A DNA stretch of 64,000 nucleotides from NCBI RefSeq assembly GCF_028416635.1, contig NZ_CP114013.1, positions 1,736,001 through 1,800,000 on the forward strand, read 5' to 3'. Positions 18,478-26,724 of the stretch are shown in pieces. The stretch comes from Baekduia alba. Its GTDB lineage: Bacteria > Actinomycetota > Thermoleophilia > Solirubrobacterales > Solirubrobacteraceae. The notes under the pieces were generated by a model. The model saw only the letters and a list, made by a program, of their open reading frames with translations. It was not told where the DNA came from and searched no databases. The position numbers and the translations under genes were made by a program. The number at the start of each line of letters is the position of its first letter. The first letter of the stretch is position 1.

Positions 18478-19662
18478 TCACGCCCTCGGGGTCGCCTCGC
18501 GGTCCGGGTTCCACGAGTAGGCGTACTCGGGCTTGTCGTTGTCACGCCACAGCGCCGCCAGCTTCAGCGGCTTGAAGGTGTCCCACATGACCGCGAGCTC
18601 GTTGGTCGAGGTGGCGCCGAGCGCCTTCTCGACCGTGCCCGGCTGCGGCCCGTGCGGCAGCCCGCTGGGGTGCAGCGTCAGGCAGCCGACCTCCACGCCC
18701 TTGCGCGCGGCGTAGTCGCCGTCGGCGTAGAACATGACCTCCTCGGACTGGATGTTCGAGTGGTGGTACGGGATCGGGACGGCCTGCGGGTCCCAGTCGA
18801 GCATCCGCGGCGCGAACGTGCAGATGACGAAGTTCAGGCCCTGGAACGTCTGGTGGGCGGGCGGCGGCAGGTGGAAGCGGCCGGCGCGCGGCTCGAAGTC
18901 GTCGGCGTTGAAGGTGTAGGGGAAGACGTAGCCGTCCCAGCCGACGACGTCGAACGGGTGGCGGTCCAGGAGGTAGGACTGGACGCCGCCGCGGACGCGG
19001 ACGGTCAGCTCGAACTCGCCGGCCTCGTCGTGCGTCTCCATCTGCGCCGGGCCGTGGAAGTCGCGCTGCGAGTACGGCGCGTGCTCCAGGAGCTGGCCAT
19101 AGCGGTTGCGGTAGCGGTTGGGCGTCTCGATCTCGCCCGGCGTGTGCATGCACACCCAGAACTGCTCGACGCCCGGGTCGGGCTCGAAGCGGTAGGTCGT
19201 CCCGCGCGGGATCACGAGGTAGTCGCGCTCGCGGAACGTGACCGGGCCGAAGACCGTGCGCAGCTTGCCGCTGCCGCGGTGGACGTAGATGACCTCGTCG
19301 CCCTCGCCGTTGCGGTGGAAGCGGGTCATCGCCTCGGTCGGCTTGGCGATCGAGACCTCGAGGTCGTCGTTGAACATCAGCAGCCGGCGGCCGCCGACGG
19401 GGTCGCCGCCGCTCGGCGCCCCGTTGGCGTCCGCCAGCCGGTGCACGTGCGCCTCGGGCACCCACTCCTCCCGGACCGTCGGCGTGAAGGCGCCGACCTC
19501 AGCGATCCGGCAGGGGGAATGCAGGTGGTACAGGATGGTCTCGTTGCCGCTGAAGCCCTCGTAGCCGAGGACCTCCTCCGTCAGGAGCCGGCGCGAGCCG
19601 TTCTGCCGCCACACCTGCGCGTGACGCTTGGGCGGGACCTCGCCGAGGCTGACGTAGCGCAT
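18478..19662 (-). CDS. hmgA: Homogentisate 1,2-dioxygenase
   Basis: Non-heme iron enzyme that opens the homogentisate ring to maleylacetoacetate. The 394 residues show the cupin-type fold with FHRNGEGDEVIYVHRGSG, the central QFWVCMHTPGEIETPNRYRN, and the iron site region YHHSNIQSEEVMFY plus LHPSGLPHGPQPG. It is shorter than the roughly 430-residue proteobacterial and eukaryotic enzymes, as is common for actinobacterial members. It starts three bases after the hpd stop, so the two are co-transcribed and their reactions are consecutive. Confidence 0.95.
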   Translation of the reverse strand: MRYVSLGEVPPKRHAQVWRQNGSRRLLTEEVLGYEGFSGNETILYHLHSPCRIAEVGAFTPTVREEWVPEAHVHRLADANGAPSGGDPVGGRRLLMFNDDLEVSIAKPTEAMTRFHRNGEGDEVIYVHRGSGKLRTVFGPVTFRERDYLVIPRGTTYRFEPDPGVEQFWVCMHTPGEIETPNRYRNRYGQLLEHAPYSQRDFHGPAQMETHDEAGEFELTVRVRGGVQSYLLDRHPFDVVGWDGYVFPYTFNADDFEPRAGRFHLPPPAHQTFQGLNFVICTFAPRMLDWDPQAVPIPYHHSNIQSEEVMFYADGDYAARKGVEVGCLTLHPSGLPHGPQPGTVEKALGATSTNELAVMWDTFKPLKLAALWRDNDKPEYAYSWNPDREATPRA

Positions 19663-19665
19663 GCC

Positions 19666-20796
19666 TCAGAGGTTCCCACGACGGTCCTGCTCGCGCTCGA
19701 GCGCCTCGAACAGGGCCTTGAAGTTGCCGTCGCCGAAGCCGCGGGCGCCGTGGCGCTCGATGACCTCGAAGAAGACCGTCGGCCGGTCGCCGACCGGCTT
19801 GGTGAAGATCTGCAGGAGGTAGCCCTCGTCGTCGCGGTCGACCAGGATGCCCTGCTTGCGCAGGTCGTCGAGCTGCGGGGCGACCTCGGGGACGCGGTCC
19901 GGGACCTCGTCGTAGTAGGCCTTGGGGATGTCGAGGAACTCGACGCCGCGCCGGCGCAGCTCGATCACGGTCGCGACGATGTCGCGCGTGGCGACCGCGA
20001 GGTGCTGGGCGCCCGGGCCCTCGTAGAACTCCAGGTACTCCTCGATCTGGGACTTGCGCTTGCCCTCGGCCGGCTCGTTGATCGGGAACTTCACGACGCC
20101 CTTGCCGTCGGCGACGACCTTCGACATCAAGGCGGAGTACTCGGTCGAGATGTCGTTGTCGGTGAAGTGGATCATCTCCTTCATGTTGAAGACGTCCTCG
20201 TAGAACTTCACCCACGGGTCCATGTGCTCGACGTTGCCCACGATGTGGTCGAGCGCGAGCAGCATGGGGTGGGCGGGATCGTCGTCTGGCGAGCCGTCGT
20301 CGCGGGCCTCGTAGCCCGGGAGGAAGGCGCCCTTGTAGTGCGAGCGGTCGACGAACGTGTGCAGCGTCTCGCCGTAGGTCTCGATCGTCGCGAGGCGGGC
20401 CGTGCCGTGCTCGTCGGTCGCGTCGTGGGGCTCGGCGACGCCGGTGGCGCCGCGCGTCGTCGCCTCGCGGTAGGCGTGGTCGACGTCGGGGACCGAGAGC
20501 GCGATCACCTTCACGCCGTCGCCGTGGCGGCGCTGGTGCTCGGCGATGGGCGAGTCGGAGTGCAGCGCGCCGGTGAGCACGAGCCGGATGCGGCCCTGCT
20601 GGACGACGTAGGACGCGCGGTCGCGCACGCCGGTCTCCAGCCCGCTGTAGGCCACGAGCCTGAAGCCATAGGCGCGCGTGTAGAAGTAGGCGGCCTGCTT
20701 GGCGTTCCCCACGAACAGCTCCACGTGGTCCACGCCGTTGAGCGGCATGTAGTCCTGGAGGCTCTTGTGGGCAGGAGTGGTCTCGACCGTGCTCAT
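19666..20796 (-). CDS. hpd: 4-hydroxyphenylpyruvate dioxygenase
   Basis: Converts 4-hydroxyphenylpyruvate to homogentisate with Fe(II) and O2. The 376-residue protein is two VOC domains: the first opens with GVDHVELFVGNAKQAAYFY, the second with LALDHIVGNVEHMDPWVKFY. Iron ligands fall in LDHIVGNV, GAQHLAVATRDI and PTVFFEVIER. The C-terminal FGDGNFKALFEALEREQ is the substrate-gating helix. ATG at 20796 (MSTVETT) was chosen over the in-frame ATG at 20826, which would add ten non-conserved residues. It is the first gene of the minus-strand operon. Confidence 0.95.
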   Translation of the reverse strand: MSTVETTPAHKSLQDYMPLNGVDHVELFVGNAKQAAYFYTRAYGFRLVAYSGLETGVRDRASYVVQQGRIRLVLTGALHSDSPIAEHQRRHGDGVKVIALSVPDVDHAYREATTRGATGVAEPHDATDEHGTARLATIETYGETLHTFVDRSHYKGAFLPGYEARDDGSPDDDPAHPMLLALDHIVGNVEHMDPWVKFYEDVFNMKEMIHFTDNDISTEYSALMSKVVADGKGVVKFPINEPAEGKRKSQIEEYLEFYEGPGAQHLAVATRDIVATVIELRRRGVEFLDIPKAYYDEVPDRVPEVAPQLDDLRKQGILVDRDDEGYLLQIFTKPVGDRPTVFFEVIERHGARGFGDGNFKALFEALEREQDRRGNL

Positions 20797-20821
20797 GACG
20801 AAATGATCTGCCTGTCGAGGG

Positions 20822-20835
20822 GGCATATCAATGCC
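20822..20835. promoter_or_regulatory. Dyad in the hpd / Lrp divergent promoter region
   Basis: GGCAT-ATCA-ATGCC is a 14-bp inverted repeat between the hpd start (20796) and the Lrp-type gene start (20870). The divergent arrangement and short spacing make it a reasonable site for the Lrp protein or overlapping promoters. This is a sequence observation; binding is inferred. Confidence 0.45.
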
Positions 20836-20869
20836 GATCCGTTGCGTGTGGCGCCGTTAGGATGGGTCG

Positions 20870-21310
20870 ATGGACGACATCGATCGCAAGATCGTTGCGC
20901 TGCTGCGCAGCAACGCCCGCCGCTCCTTCGGCGACATCGGCACGCACGTCGGCCTGAGCGCGCCGGCGGTCAAGCGCCGCGTCGACCGGCTGCAGGACGA
21001 CGGCGTCATCAAGTCCTATGCCGCGGTCATCGATCCGGCCGCGATGGGCTGGCACACGCACGCGGTCGTGGCGCTCTACTGCGAGGGGCGCATGTCCGGC
21101 GGCGAGGTCCGGACGGCGATCGAGCCGCACCCCGAGGTCGAGGCCGCCTACACCGTGGCCGGCGAGGCCAGCGCGATCCTCCACGTCCGGGCGGCCGACA
21201 CCCAGCACCTGGAGGAGGCGCTGGAGCGCCTGCGCGACACGCCCGGCGTGCGCCGGACCCACACGCAGGTCGTCCTGTCGACGCTGTTCGAGCGGCCGGT
21301 GGCGCTGTGA
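20870..21310 (+). CDS. Lrp/AsnC family transcriptional regulator
   Basis: A 146-residue regulator with an N-terminal winged helix-turn-helix (DDIDRKIVALLRSNARRSF, then LSAPAVKRRVDRLQDDGVI) and a C-terminal RAM ligand-binding domain (HTHAVVALYCEG, YTVAGEASAILHVRA). It is divergent from hpd-hmgA, so it most likely senses an aromatic amino acid or intermediate and controls tyrosine breakdown. It starts with MDDIDRKI at 20870. Confidence 0.92.
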   Translation: MDDIDRKIVALLRSNARRSFGDIGTHVGLSAPAVKRRVDRLQDDGVIKSYAAVIDPAAMGWHTHAVVALYCEGRMSGGEVRTAIEPHPEVEAAYTVAGEASAILHVRAADTQHLEEALERLRDTPGVRRTHTQVVLSTLFERPVAL

Positions 21311-21400
21311 CGACGCCGACGCGCCCGAAATCCCAGACCTTCGTATATCTACGCATGCCTGCGCGCGACGCGCCCCTCGAACGCCGATAGGGTCGCGCGC

Positions 21401-21844
21401 ATGCCCGTCCGTCGCCGTGCCGCCGCCTTCGCCGTCCTCGCCACCACCGCGCTCACCCCGGTCGCGATCGCCCAGGCAGCGAAGGTCCCGACGATCGACG
21501 TGTGGTCGGGGAAGACCCACAAGAAGAGCGACATCACCACCATCTACAACGAGCGCGGCACCAAGGCCGTGCCCGTGTCGGTGACCGTCAACTGCGTGTC
21601 GACGACCGGCGCCAAGCAGCAGATCACGCTGAGCGCCACCGGCAAGCTCGCCAACGGCAAGGTCGACGTCACCAACAAGAAGGCCGACGGCGTCGGCGGC
21701 ACGCTGACCGTCAAGGCGAAGCTGCCGACGACCCGCGCCGCGACCGGGACCGTCTCCTGGAAGCTGGCCGCGTCCAACGCGATCGCGGCGTGCGAGGGCA
21801 GCGACACCTTCAAGCTCAAGCACACGATCTCGCACGGCGGCTGA
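21401..21844 (+). CDS. Secreted protein of unknown function
   Basis: A 147-residue protein with a signal peptide: MPVRRR, hydrophobic AAAFAVLATTALTPVAIA and probable cleavage after AQA. The mature domain is Thr/Lys/Val-rich and beta-predicted, with repeated K-V or K-L-containing strands and two cysteines (NCVSTT and ACEGSD) that could form a disulfide. It resembles no family I can name. It stands alone between the Lrp gene and the convergent thioesterase gene. Confidence 0.7.
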   Translation: MPVRRRAAAFAVLATTALTPVAIAQAAKVPTIDVWSGKTHKKSDITTIYNERGTKAVPVSVTVNCVSTTGAKQQITLSATGKLANGKVDVTNKKADGVGGTLTVKAKLPTTRAATGTVSWKLAASNAIAACEGSDTFKLKHTISHGG

Positions 21845-21865
21845 GCGCGGGGGCCGCCGCGGCCG

Positions 21866-22372
21866 CTAGCGCGGCTGCAGGATCAGGCAGGTCGAGGTCG
21901 CGTGGGCGATCTTCTTGCCGGTTGCCGCGTCGGTGATGGTGGCCTCGGCGAGCACGGCGGTGGAGCCGCGGTGGATCACGGTGCCGGCGGCGAGCAGCCG
22001 CGCGCCGCCGGCGAAGGAGGGGCGGAGGAAGTTCACCTTCAGCTCCAAGGTGGTGTACATGCCGCCGGCCGGGAGCGTGGTGTGGACCGCGCAGCCCATC
22101 GCGCTGTCCAGCAGCGTGGAGATGATCCCGCCGTGGACGGAGCCGAGCGGGTTCTGATGGGCCTCGAGCGGGTCCATCGAGAAGACGACGCTGCCCTCGT
22201 CGACGCGATCGATGCCGAAGCCGAGCAGGCGGGCGACGGGCGGCGCGGGCAGGTCGCCGTCCTTGATCGCGCGCATGAGCTCGATGCCGGTCAGCCGGGC
22301 CGCGGCGTCGACCATCGGCGCGGGGTCGTCCCACGCCACGCTGCGCATGCGCTCCGCGTCGACGGCGGTCAT
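21866..22372 (-). CDS. PaaI-type hotdog thioesterase
   Basis: A 168-residue single hotdog-fold protein. The hallmark is NPLGSVHGGIISTLLDSAMG, with the HGG loop and the downstream Asp/Ser typical of PaaI/4-hydroxybenzoyl-CoA thioesterase relatives. TTLELKVNFLRPSF is the conserved second half. It should hydrolyse acyl- or aryl-CoA. ATG at 22372 was chosen; a TTG 33 bases upstream would overlap the MFS stop. It is probably transcribed with the upstream exporter genes. Confidence 0.88.
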   Translation of the reverse strand: MTAVDAERMRSVAWDDPAPMVDAAARLTGIELMRAIKDGDLPAPPVARLLGFGIDRVDEGSVVFSMDPLEAHQNPLGSVHGGIISTLLDSAMGCAVHTTLPAGGMYTTLELKVNFLRPSFAGGARLLAAGTVIHRGSTAVLAEATITDAATGKKIAHATSTCLILQPR

Positions 22373-22401
22373 GCCCACGACTTGCGAGCGCTCTGCGCGA
22401 G

Positions 22402-23823
22402 TCAAGCCGCAACCTCCGGCGCCATCGACGCGATGGCCTCTTCGATCTCCTCGGTCACGGTCTCCTCCTTGTGCGACAGCGGCCCGACGGCCACGAACGA
22501 CAGCGCCGACAGGGCACCGGCGCCGATCATCATCCACCAGGCGCCCTGGAACGCGTCGACGACGTCGGCCGGCGACGGCGTCCCGAGCACGGCCACCAGC
22601 AGCGCGACGCCGAGCGCGGAGCCGAACTGGCGCGACATCGTCAGGACGGCGCTGCCGGTGGCGAGGCGGTTGGGCTCCAGCTGCGCGGTCGCCGCCGCGG
22701 CCAGCGACGGGTTGACGAAGCCGACGCCCGCGCCGCCGATGATGATCCCGGGCAGGTAGTCGGCCGCGTAGTGGGGCTCGACGCCGAGGTGCGTGACCCA
22801 CCAGACGCCGCCCAGGACGAAGAGCGTCGCGCCGATCGTCCCGACCAGGCGCGGCCCGATCCGGCCGCCGAGGATGCCGCCGGCGACGGCGAAGACCGCC
22901 GCGGTCGCCGGGCCGGGCGCGATCTTCAGGCCCGCCTGCAGCGCGGTGTCGCCCCAGACCTCGGTCAACCACAGCACCGACCCCAACAACATCGCGCTGA
23001 ACCCGATGAAGAAGAACACGCCCGCGAGGTTGGACGCCGCGAAGGCGCGGACCTTGAGCATCGCCGGCTCGACGACCGGCACGGGATGGCGCGCGGAGCG
23101 GACCGCGAAGGCGACGAGCAGCACGGCGGCGACGGCGAAGAGCCCGACGACGCGCGGGTCGCTCCAGCCCCAGTCCGGCCCCTCGACGATCCCGGCGATG
23201 AGCGTCGCGACCGCGACGACCAGCAGTCCGGCGCCGACGAGGTCGGGCTGCGGCGCGCTCGACTCCTCGCGGATCTCGCGCAGCGTCCGCGCGCCCGCGA
23301 CGATCGCGACGATGCCGACCGGCACGTTGACCAGGAAGACCCAGCGCCACGACAGCTCCACCAGCAGCCCGCCGAGCACCGGGCCGGCCGCCGCGGCGGT
23401 GCCGCCGACCGCCGCCCACAGGCCGATCGCCAGCCCGCGCTTCTCGGGCGGGAACTCGGGGAGCAGCAGGCCGAGCGAGGCCGGCGTCAGGATCGCGGCG
23501 CCCGCGGCCTGCACGGTCCGGGCCGCGACCAGGACGCCGACCGACGGCGCCGCGGCGCACGCCGCGCTCGCGACGGTGAACAGCGCCAGCCCGCCGAGGA
23601 ACGCGCGCTTGCGGCCCGTGCGGTCCGCCCAGCGGCCGGCGGGCACGAGCAGCGCGGCGAAGACGATCGCGTACGCGTTGAGGATCCAGGAGAGCGAGGC
23701 CAGCGACGTGCCGGCGAAGTCCTGCTGGATGTCCGGGAACGCGATGTTGACGATGAAGAGGTCGAGGCTGGCGACGAAGACGCCGACCGACACGATCGCC
23801 GCGACGCGGGCGCGATGGCTCAT
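22402..23823 (-). CDS. MFS drug exporter, DHA2 (EmrB/QacA) type
   Basis: A 473-residue transporter of about 14 membrane segments. Motif D1 (VASLDLFIVNIAFPDIQ) and motif A (GRWADRTGRKRAFLGG) are clear, and motif C-like AGPVLGGLLVELSWRWVFLVNVP confirms an antiporter of the DHA2 group. ATG at 23823 gives a short cytoplasmic N-terminus. The frame stays open upstream into the next gene, but that extension has no family similarity. A palindromic operator lies just upstream at 23843-23865. Confidence 0.92.
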   Translation of the reverse strand: MSHRARVAAIVSVGVFVASLDLFIVNIAFPDIQQDFAGTSLASLSWILNAYAIVFAALLVPAGRWADRTGRKRAFLGGLALFTVASAACAAAPSVGVLVAARTVQAAGAAILTPASLGLLLPEFPPEKRGLAIGLWAAVGGTAAAAGPVLGGLLVELSWRWVFLVNVPVGIVAIVAGARTLREIREESSAPQPDLVGAGLLVVAVATLIAGIVEGPDWGWSDPRVVGLFAVAAVLLVAFAVRSARHPVPVVEPAMLKVRAFAASNLAGVFFFIGFSAMLLGSVLWLTEVWGDTALQAGLKIAPGPATAAVFAVAGGILGGRIGPRLVGTIGATLFVLGGVWWVTHLGVEPHYAADYLPGIIIGGAGVGFVNPSLAAAATAQLEPNRLATGSAVLTMSRQFGSALGVALLVAVLGTPSPADVVDAFQGAWWMMIGAGALSALSFVAVGPLSHKEETVTEEIEEAIASMAPEVAA

Positions 23824-23842
23824 GCCGGAGCACGGTAGCGGA

Positions 23843-23865
23843 GTCAGTTGCATCGTGCAACTGAC
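23843..23865. promoter_or_regulatory. Perfect palindrome upstream of the DHA2 exporter
   Basis: Ten-base arms GTCAGTTGCA and TGCAACTGAC flank a three-base centre (TCG). The site lies 20 bases upstream of the exporter ATG (minus strand) and touches the stop codon of the preceding EamA gene. Its size and AGTTGCA-TGCAACT core are typical of MarR or TetR operators controlling efflux pumps. No such regulator is adjacent, so it would act in trans. Confidence 0.7.
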
Positions 23866-24800
23866 TAGGCCGGCGCCTCCGTCTCCCGTCTGACGATCAC
23901 CACGACCGACGCGATCACCAACGCCATCCCGGCGATCGTCGCGGCCATCACGTCCTCCGACAGGAACACCGCGCCGAGGACGACCGCGATCACCGGGTTG
24001 ACGTAGGCGTAGGTCGAGACCTGCGAGATCGGCGCGTTGGCCAGCAGCCACGAGTAGCAGGAGAACGCCACGATCGAGCCGACGACTACCAGGTAGGCGA
24101 AGGCCAGGATCGACTTGGTGGAGAACGCGCCGACGTCCAGCTCGCCGCCCTCGCCGGCGATCAGCCCGCACACCACGAGCACGCCGCCGCCGATCAGCAG
24201 CGACCAGCCCGTCGAGACCAGCGGGTCGCGCGGCAGGTCCACGCGCGGGGAGATGAACGAGCCCAGCGCCCACGACAGCGAGGCGACGACGACCAGCAGG
24301 GTCATCCCCAGCGGCACGTCGTCGGGGCGCCCGCCCGGCAGCATCAGGATCCCGACGCCGACGAAGCCCAGCGCGACGCCGCCGAGCGTCATGCGGCCCA
24401 CACGGTCGCCGGTCAGGCCGCGCAGCAGGACGATCAGCAGCGGCTCGGTCGCGATCAGCAGCGCCGCCAGGCCCGACGGCACGTCCTGCTCGGCGACCGT
24501 CACCAGCCCGTTGCCGCCCGCCGCCAGCAGCGAGCCGACGATGGCCGTCCACAGCAGCTGCGACCGGCTCACGCGCACGCGCGCGAGACCGCCGCGCCGT
24601 GCCGCCAAGAACACCAACATGGCGCCGCCGGCGAGCAGGAAGCGCACGCCGGCGCCCAGCGCCGGCGGAACGGTCTCGACCATCAGGCGGATCGCCAGGT
24701 AGGTCGAGCCCCAGATGAGGTAGATGGCGCCGAGCGCCACCCACACCCGCGTGACCTGAGGAGGGGACGCCTTGGGCGTGGGGGCGCTGCGGCTGGCCAT
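23865..24800 (-). CDS. EamA / DMT-family inner-membrane exporter
   Basis: A 311-residue protein with ten predicted membrane segments in two EamA repeats. LGAIYLIWGSTYLAIRLMVE is the signature N-terminal helix, VPSGLAALLIATEPLLIVLL closes the first repeat, and YAYVNPVIAVVLGAVFLSEDV closes the second. Members export amino acids or metabolites. Its stop overlaps the palindrome that controls the next gene, so it is probably a separate unit with partial read-through. Confidence 0.9.
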   Translation of the reverse strand: MASRSAPTPKASPPQVTRVWVALGAIYLIWGSTYLAIRLMVETVPPALGAGVRFLLAGGAMLVFLAARRGGLARVRVSRSQLLWTAIVGSLLAAGGNGLVTVAEQDVPSGLAALLIATEPLLIVLLRGLTGDRVGRMTLGGVALGFVGVGILMLPGGRPDDVPLGMTLLVVVASLSWALGSFISPRVDLPRDPLVSTGWSLLIGGGVLVVCGLIAGEGGELDVGAFSTKSILAFAYLVVVGSIVAFSCYSWLLANAPISQVSTYAYVNPVIAVVLGAVFLSEDVMAATIAGMALVIASVVVIVRRETEAPA

Positions 24801-24813
24801 CTGCCACCCGAGG

Positions 24814-25164
24814 CTAGCCGCGCGCTAGCGCGGGACGCCTGCGGGTGCTCACGCCCACGCGCCGGAGGATGTCCCGGCGGCCGAGGCTGCGTGCCGTGTC
24901 GGCGGCGTGCAGCCGGAGAAGGGCCACCAGGTCGGCGGTGGGCGAGAAGGGGTCGGCGATCGTCGCGCCGTCGTCGGTCGCGATGGCCGCCAGGAGGCGG
25001 CCGTCGCGCTCGGCGACGAGCATCGGCCCGCCGAGGGGGCGGCGGGAGTCGAGGCGTGCGAGACGTTCGAGCGTGGACGCGTCGTCGGGGTAGGCGGGGC
25101 GGATGACGACGGCGGCCAGGAGGGGGAGCTTCGGGGAGGGGGCGCTGCGAGACATGTCCACCAT
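24814..25164 (-). CDS. Small GNAT-like protein of unknown substrate
   Basis: A 116-residue protein with the N-terminal strands of an acetyltransferase fold (VVIRPAYPDDASTLERLARL, then GPMLVAERDGRLLAAIATDD). It lacks the usual acetyl-CoA loop (Q/R-x-x-G-x-G/A). The C-terminus, RLHAADTARSLGRRD, is helical and basic. Short proteins of this sort are frequent in actinobacteria and may be degenerate acetyltransferases. ATG at 25164 was used; ATG at 25155 is equally possible. It is divergent from the LysR gene across a palindrome. Confidence 0.6.
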   Translation of the reverse strand: MVDMSRSAPSPKLPLLAAVVIRPAYPDDASTLERLARLDSRRPLGGPMLVAERDGRLLAAIATDDGATIADPFSPTADLVALLRLHAADTARSLGRRDILRRVGVSTRRRPALARG

Positions 25165-25187
25165 GATGGGGTTTGGAGGGGATTAGC

Positions 25188-25202
25188 TCAAATGACATTT
25201 GA
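25188..25202. promoter_or_regulatory. LysR-type operator palindrome
   Basis: TCAAATG-A-CATTTGA is a perfect 7-1-7 palindrome located 24 bases upstream of the LysR ATG and 23 bases upstream of the divergent GNAT-like gene. LysR proteins usually bind an interrupted dyad in the divergent promoter they share. The AT-rich block stands out in otherwise GC-rich sequence. Confidence 0.7.
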
Positions 25203-25226
25203 TGACCGACCGAGTAAGTTCTCCTT

Positions 25227-26162
25227 ATGCTTGACGTTCGCCGCCTCAGGATCCTGCGGGAGGTGGCCGCCCAGGGGTCCTTCTCGGCCGCCGCCGACGC
25301 GTTGTCCTACACGCAGTCCGCGGTCTCGCAGCAGATCGCGGCGCTGGAGCGCGAGGCGGGCTCGCAGCTGGTCGAGCGCGCGGCGCGCGGCGTGACGCTC
25401 ACCGACGCCGGCCGCGCGCTGGTGACGCACGCCGACGCGATCCTCGCCCGGCTGGCCGACGCCGAGGAGGAGCTGCACGCGATCGCGGGCCTGCGCGGAG
25501 GCCGGCTGCGGCTCGCCGCGTTCCCGAGCGCGTGCGCGACGCTGATGCCGCTGGCGGTGGCCCGCTTCCGCGAGCGCCATCCCGGCGTCGAGCTGACGCT
25601 CAGCCCGGCCGAGCCCGACGACGGCGTCCGGCTGCTGCGCGGCGGCGACTGCGACGTCGCGGTGTCGATCGAGGCGGAGTTCACCACGCGCAACGACGGC
25701 GAGCTGGACACCGTCGTGCTGCTCGACGATCCCATGTACATCATGTTGCCGCGCGACCATCCGATGGCCACCCGGGCGAGGATCAAGCTCACCGACCTCG
25801 TCGACGAGCCGTGGATGATCGGGACCGCCGGGACGTGCGCGGACACGAGCATCTTCCTGCGCGCCTGCACGGTCGCGGGCTTCGAGCCGAACATCGCCTT
25901 CAACCTGGACGACTACAACGCGATCCAGGGCTTCGTCGCCGCGGGGATGGGCGTGTCGTTCATCCCGGACCTCGCGCTGATCAACGTCCGCGACGACATC
26001 GTCGTGCGCTCGCTGGGCGGGCGGCCGCCGGTCCGGCGCATCGTGGCGCTGACGCTGGCCGACTCCTTCCGCTCGCCGGCCAAGCAGGCGATGCTCGACG
26101 TCCTGCTCGAGGTCTCGGCGGAGTTCGGGGCGCGGCGCACCGAGCTCGCGCTCGCGTCGTAG
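25227..26162 (+). CDS. LysR family transcriptional regulator
   Basis: A 311-residue LysR protein. The N-terminal helix-turn-helix covers about residues 3-60 (LRILREVAAQGSFSAAADAL, then TQSAVSQQIAALER). A periplasmic-binding-like effector domain follows, from RLRLAAFPSACATLMP to the C-terminus. It probably regulates itself and perhaps the divergent GNAT-like gene or the downstream DUF488 gene, which starts 10 bases after its stop. The inducer is unknown. Confidence 0.93.
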   Translation: MLDVRRLRILREVAAQGSFSAAADALSYTQSAVSQQIAALEREAGSQLVERAARGVTLTDAGRALVTHADAILARLADAEEELHAIAGLRGGRLRLAAFPSACATLMPLAVARFRERHPGVELTLSPAEPDDGVRLLRGGDCDVAVSIEAEFTTRNDGELDTVVLLDDPMYIMLPRDHPMATRARIKLTDLVDEPWMIGTAGTCADTSIFLRACTVAGFEPNIAFNLDDYNAIQGFVAAGMGVSFIPDLALINVRDDIVVRSLGGRPPVRRIVALTLADSFRSPAKQAMLDVLLEVSAEFGARRTELALAS

Positions 26163-26172
26163 CGGACCGCCC

Positions 26173-26715
26173 GTGGACCTCCTGACCGTCGGGCACTCGT
26201 CGCACGCCGTCGACGCGTTCGCGGCGCTGCTGCGGGGCGCCGGCGTGCGACAGGTCGCCGACGTGCGCCGGTGGCCCCGGTCGCGGCGCCACCCGCACTT
26301 CGACGACGACGCGCTGGCGGTCGAGCTGGCGTCGCACGGGATCGCCTACGCGCACCTCGTGGAGCTCGGCGGGCACCGGGAGCGCGTGGCCGGTTCGGTC
26401 AACGACGGCTGGGACGTCGAGGCGTTCAACGGCTACGCCGACCACCTCGCGACCGAGGAGCTCGCGCGCGGCGTGACCAGGTTGACGGGGTTGGCCGGCG
26501 CGCGGCCGACCGCGGTCATGTGCGCCGAGGGCGACTGGCGCCGCTGCCACCGGCGGCTGCTTGCCGACGTCCTGGTCCTGCGCGGGGCGGCAAGCGTGCG
26601 GCACCTCGGCGTCGACGGGACGCTGGAGGCGCACGCGATCACCGAGTTCGCGGTGTTCGCCGCGGACGCGGGCCTGCCGCGCTATCCGGCGCAGCAGCTG
26701 GGCCTGGGGTTCTGA
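26173..26715 (+). CDS. DUF488 family protein
   Basis: A 180-residue DUF488 protein. The signature features are DLLTVGHSSHAVDAFAALL at the start, VADVRRWPRSRRHPHF in the middle, and the conserved MCAEGDWRRCHRRLLAD motif with its Cys-Ala-Glu and Cys-His residues. The molecular role of the family is not established. GTG at 26173 lies ten bases after the LysR stop, so the two may be co-transcribed. It converges on the FAH-family gene with nine intervening bases. Confidence 0.88.
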   Translation: MDLLTVGHSSHAVDAFAALLRGAGVRQVADVRRWPRSRRHPHFDDDALAVELASHGIAYAHLVELGGHRERVAGSVNDGWDVEAFNGYADHLATEELARGVTRLTGLAGARPTAVMCAEGDWRRCHRRLLADVLVLRGAASVRHLGVDGTLEAHAITEFAVFAADAGLPRYPAQQLGLGF

Positions 26716-26724
26716 CCGGCGCCG

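Noticed and set aside
22402-24807. One 801-residue protein joining the EamA region and the DHA2 exporter
   Set aside because: The first 320 residues come from a different frame than the real EamA gene and have no family similarity; the exporter starts at 23823.
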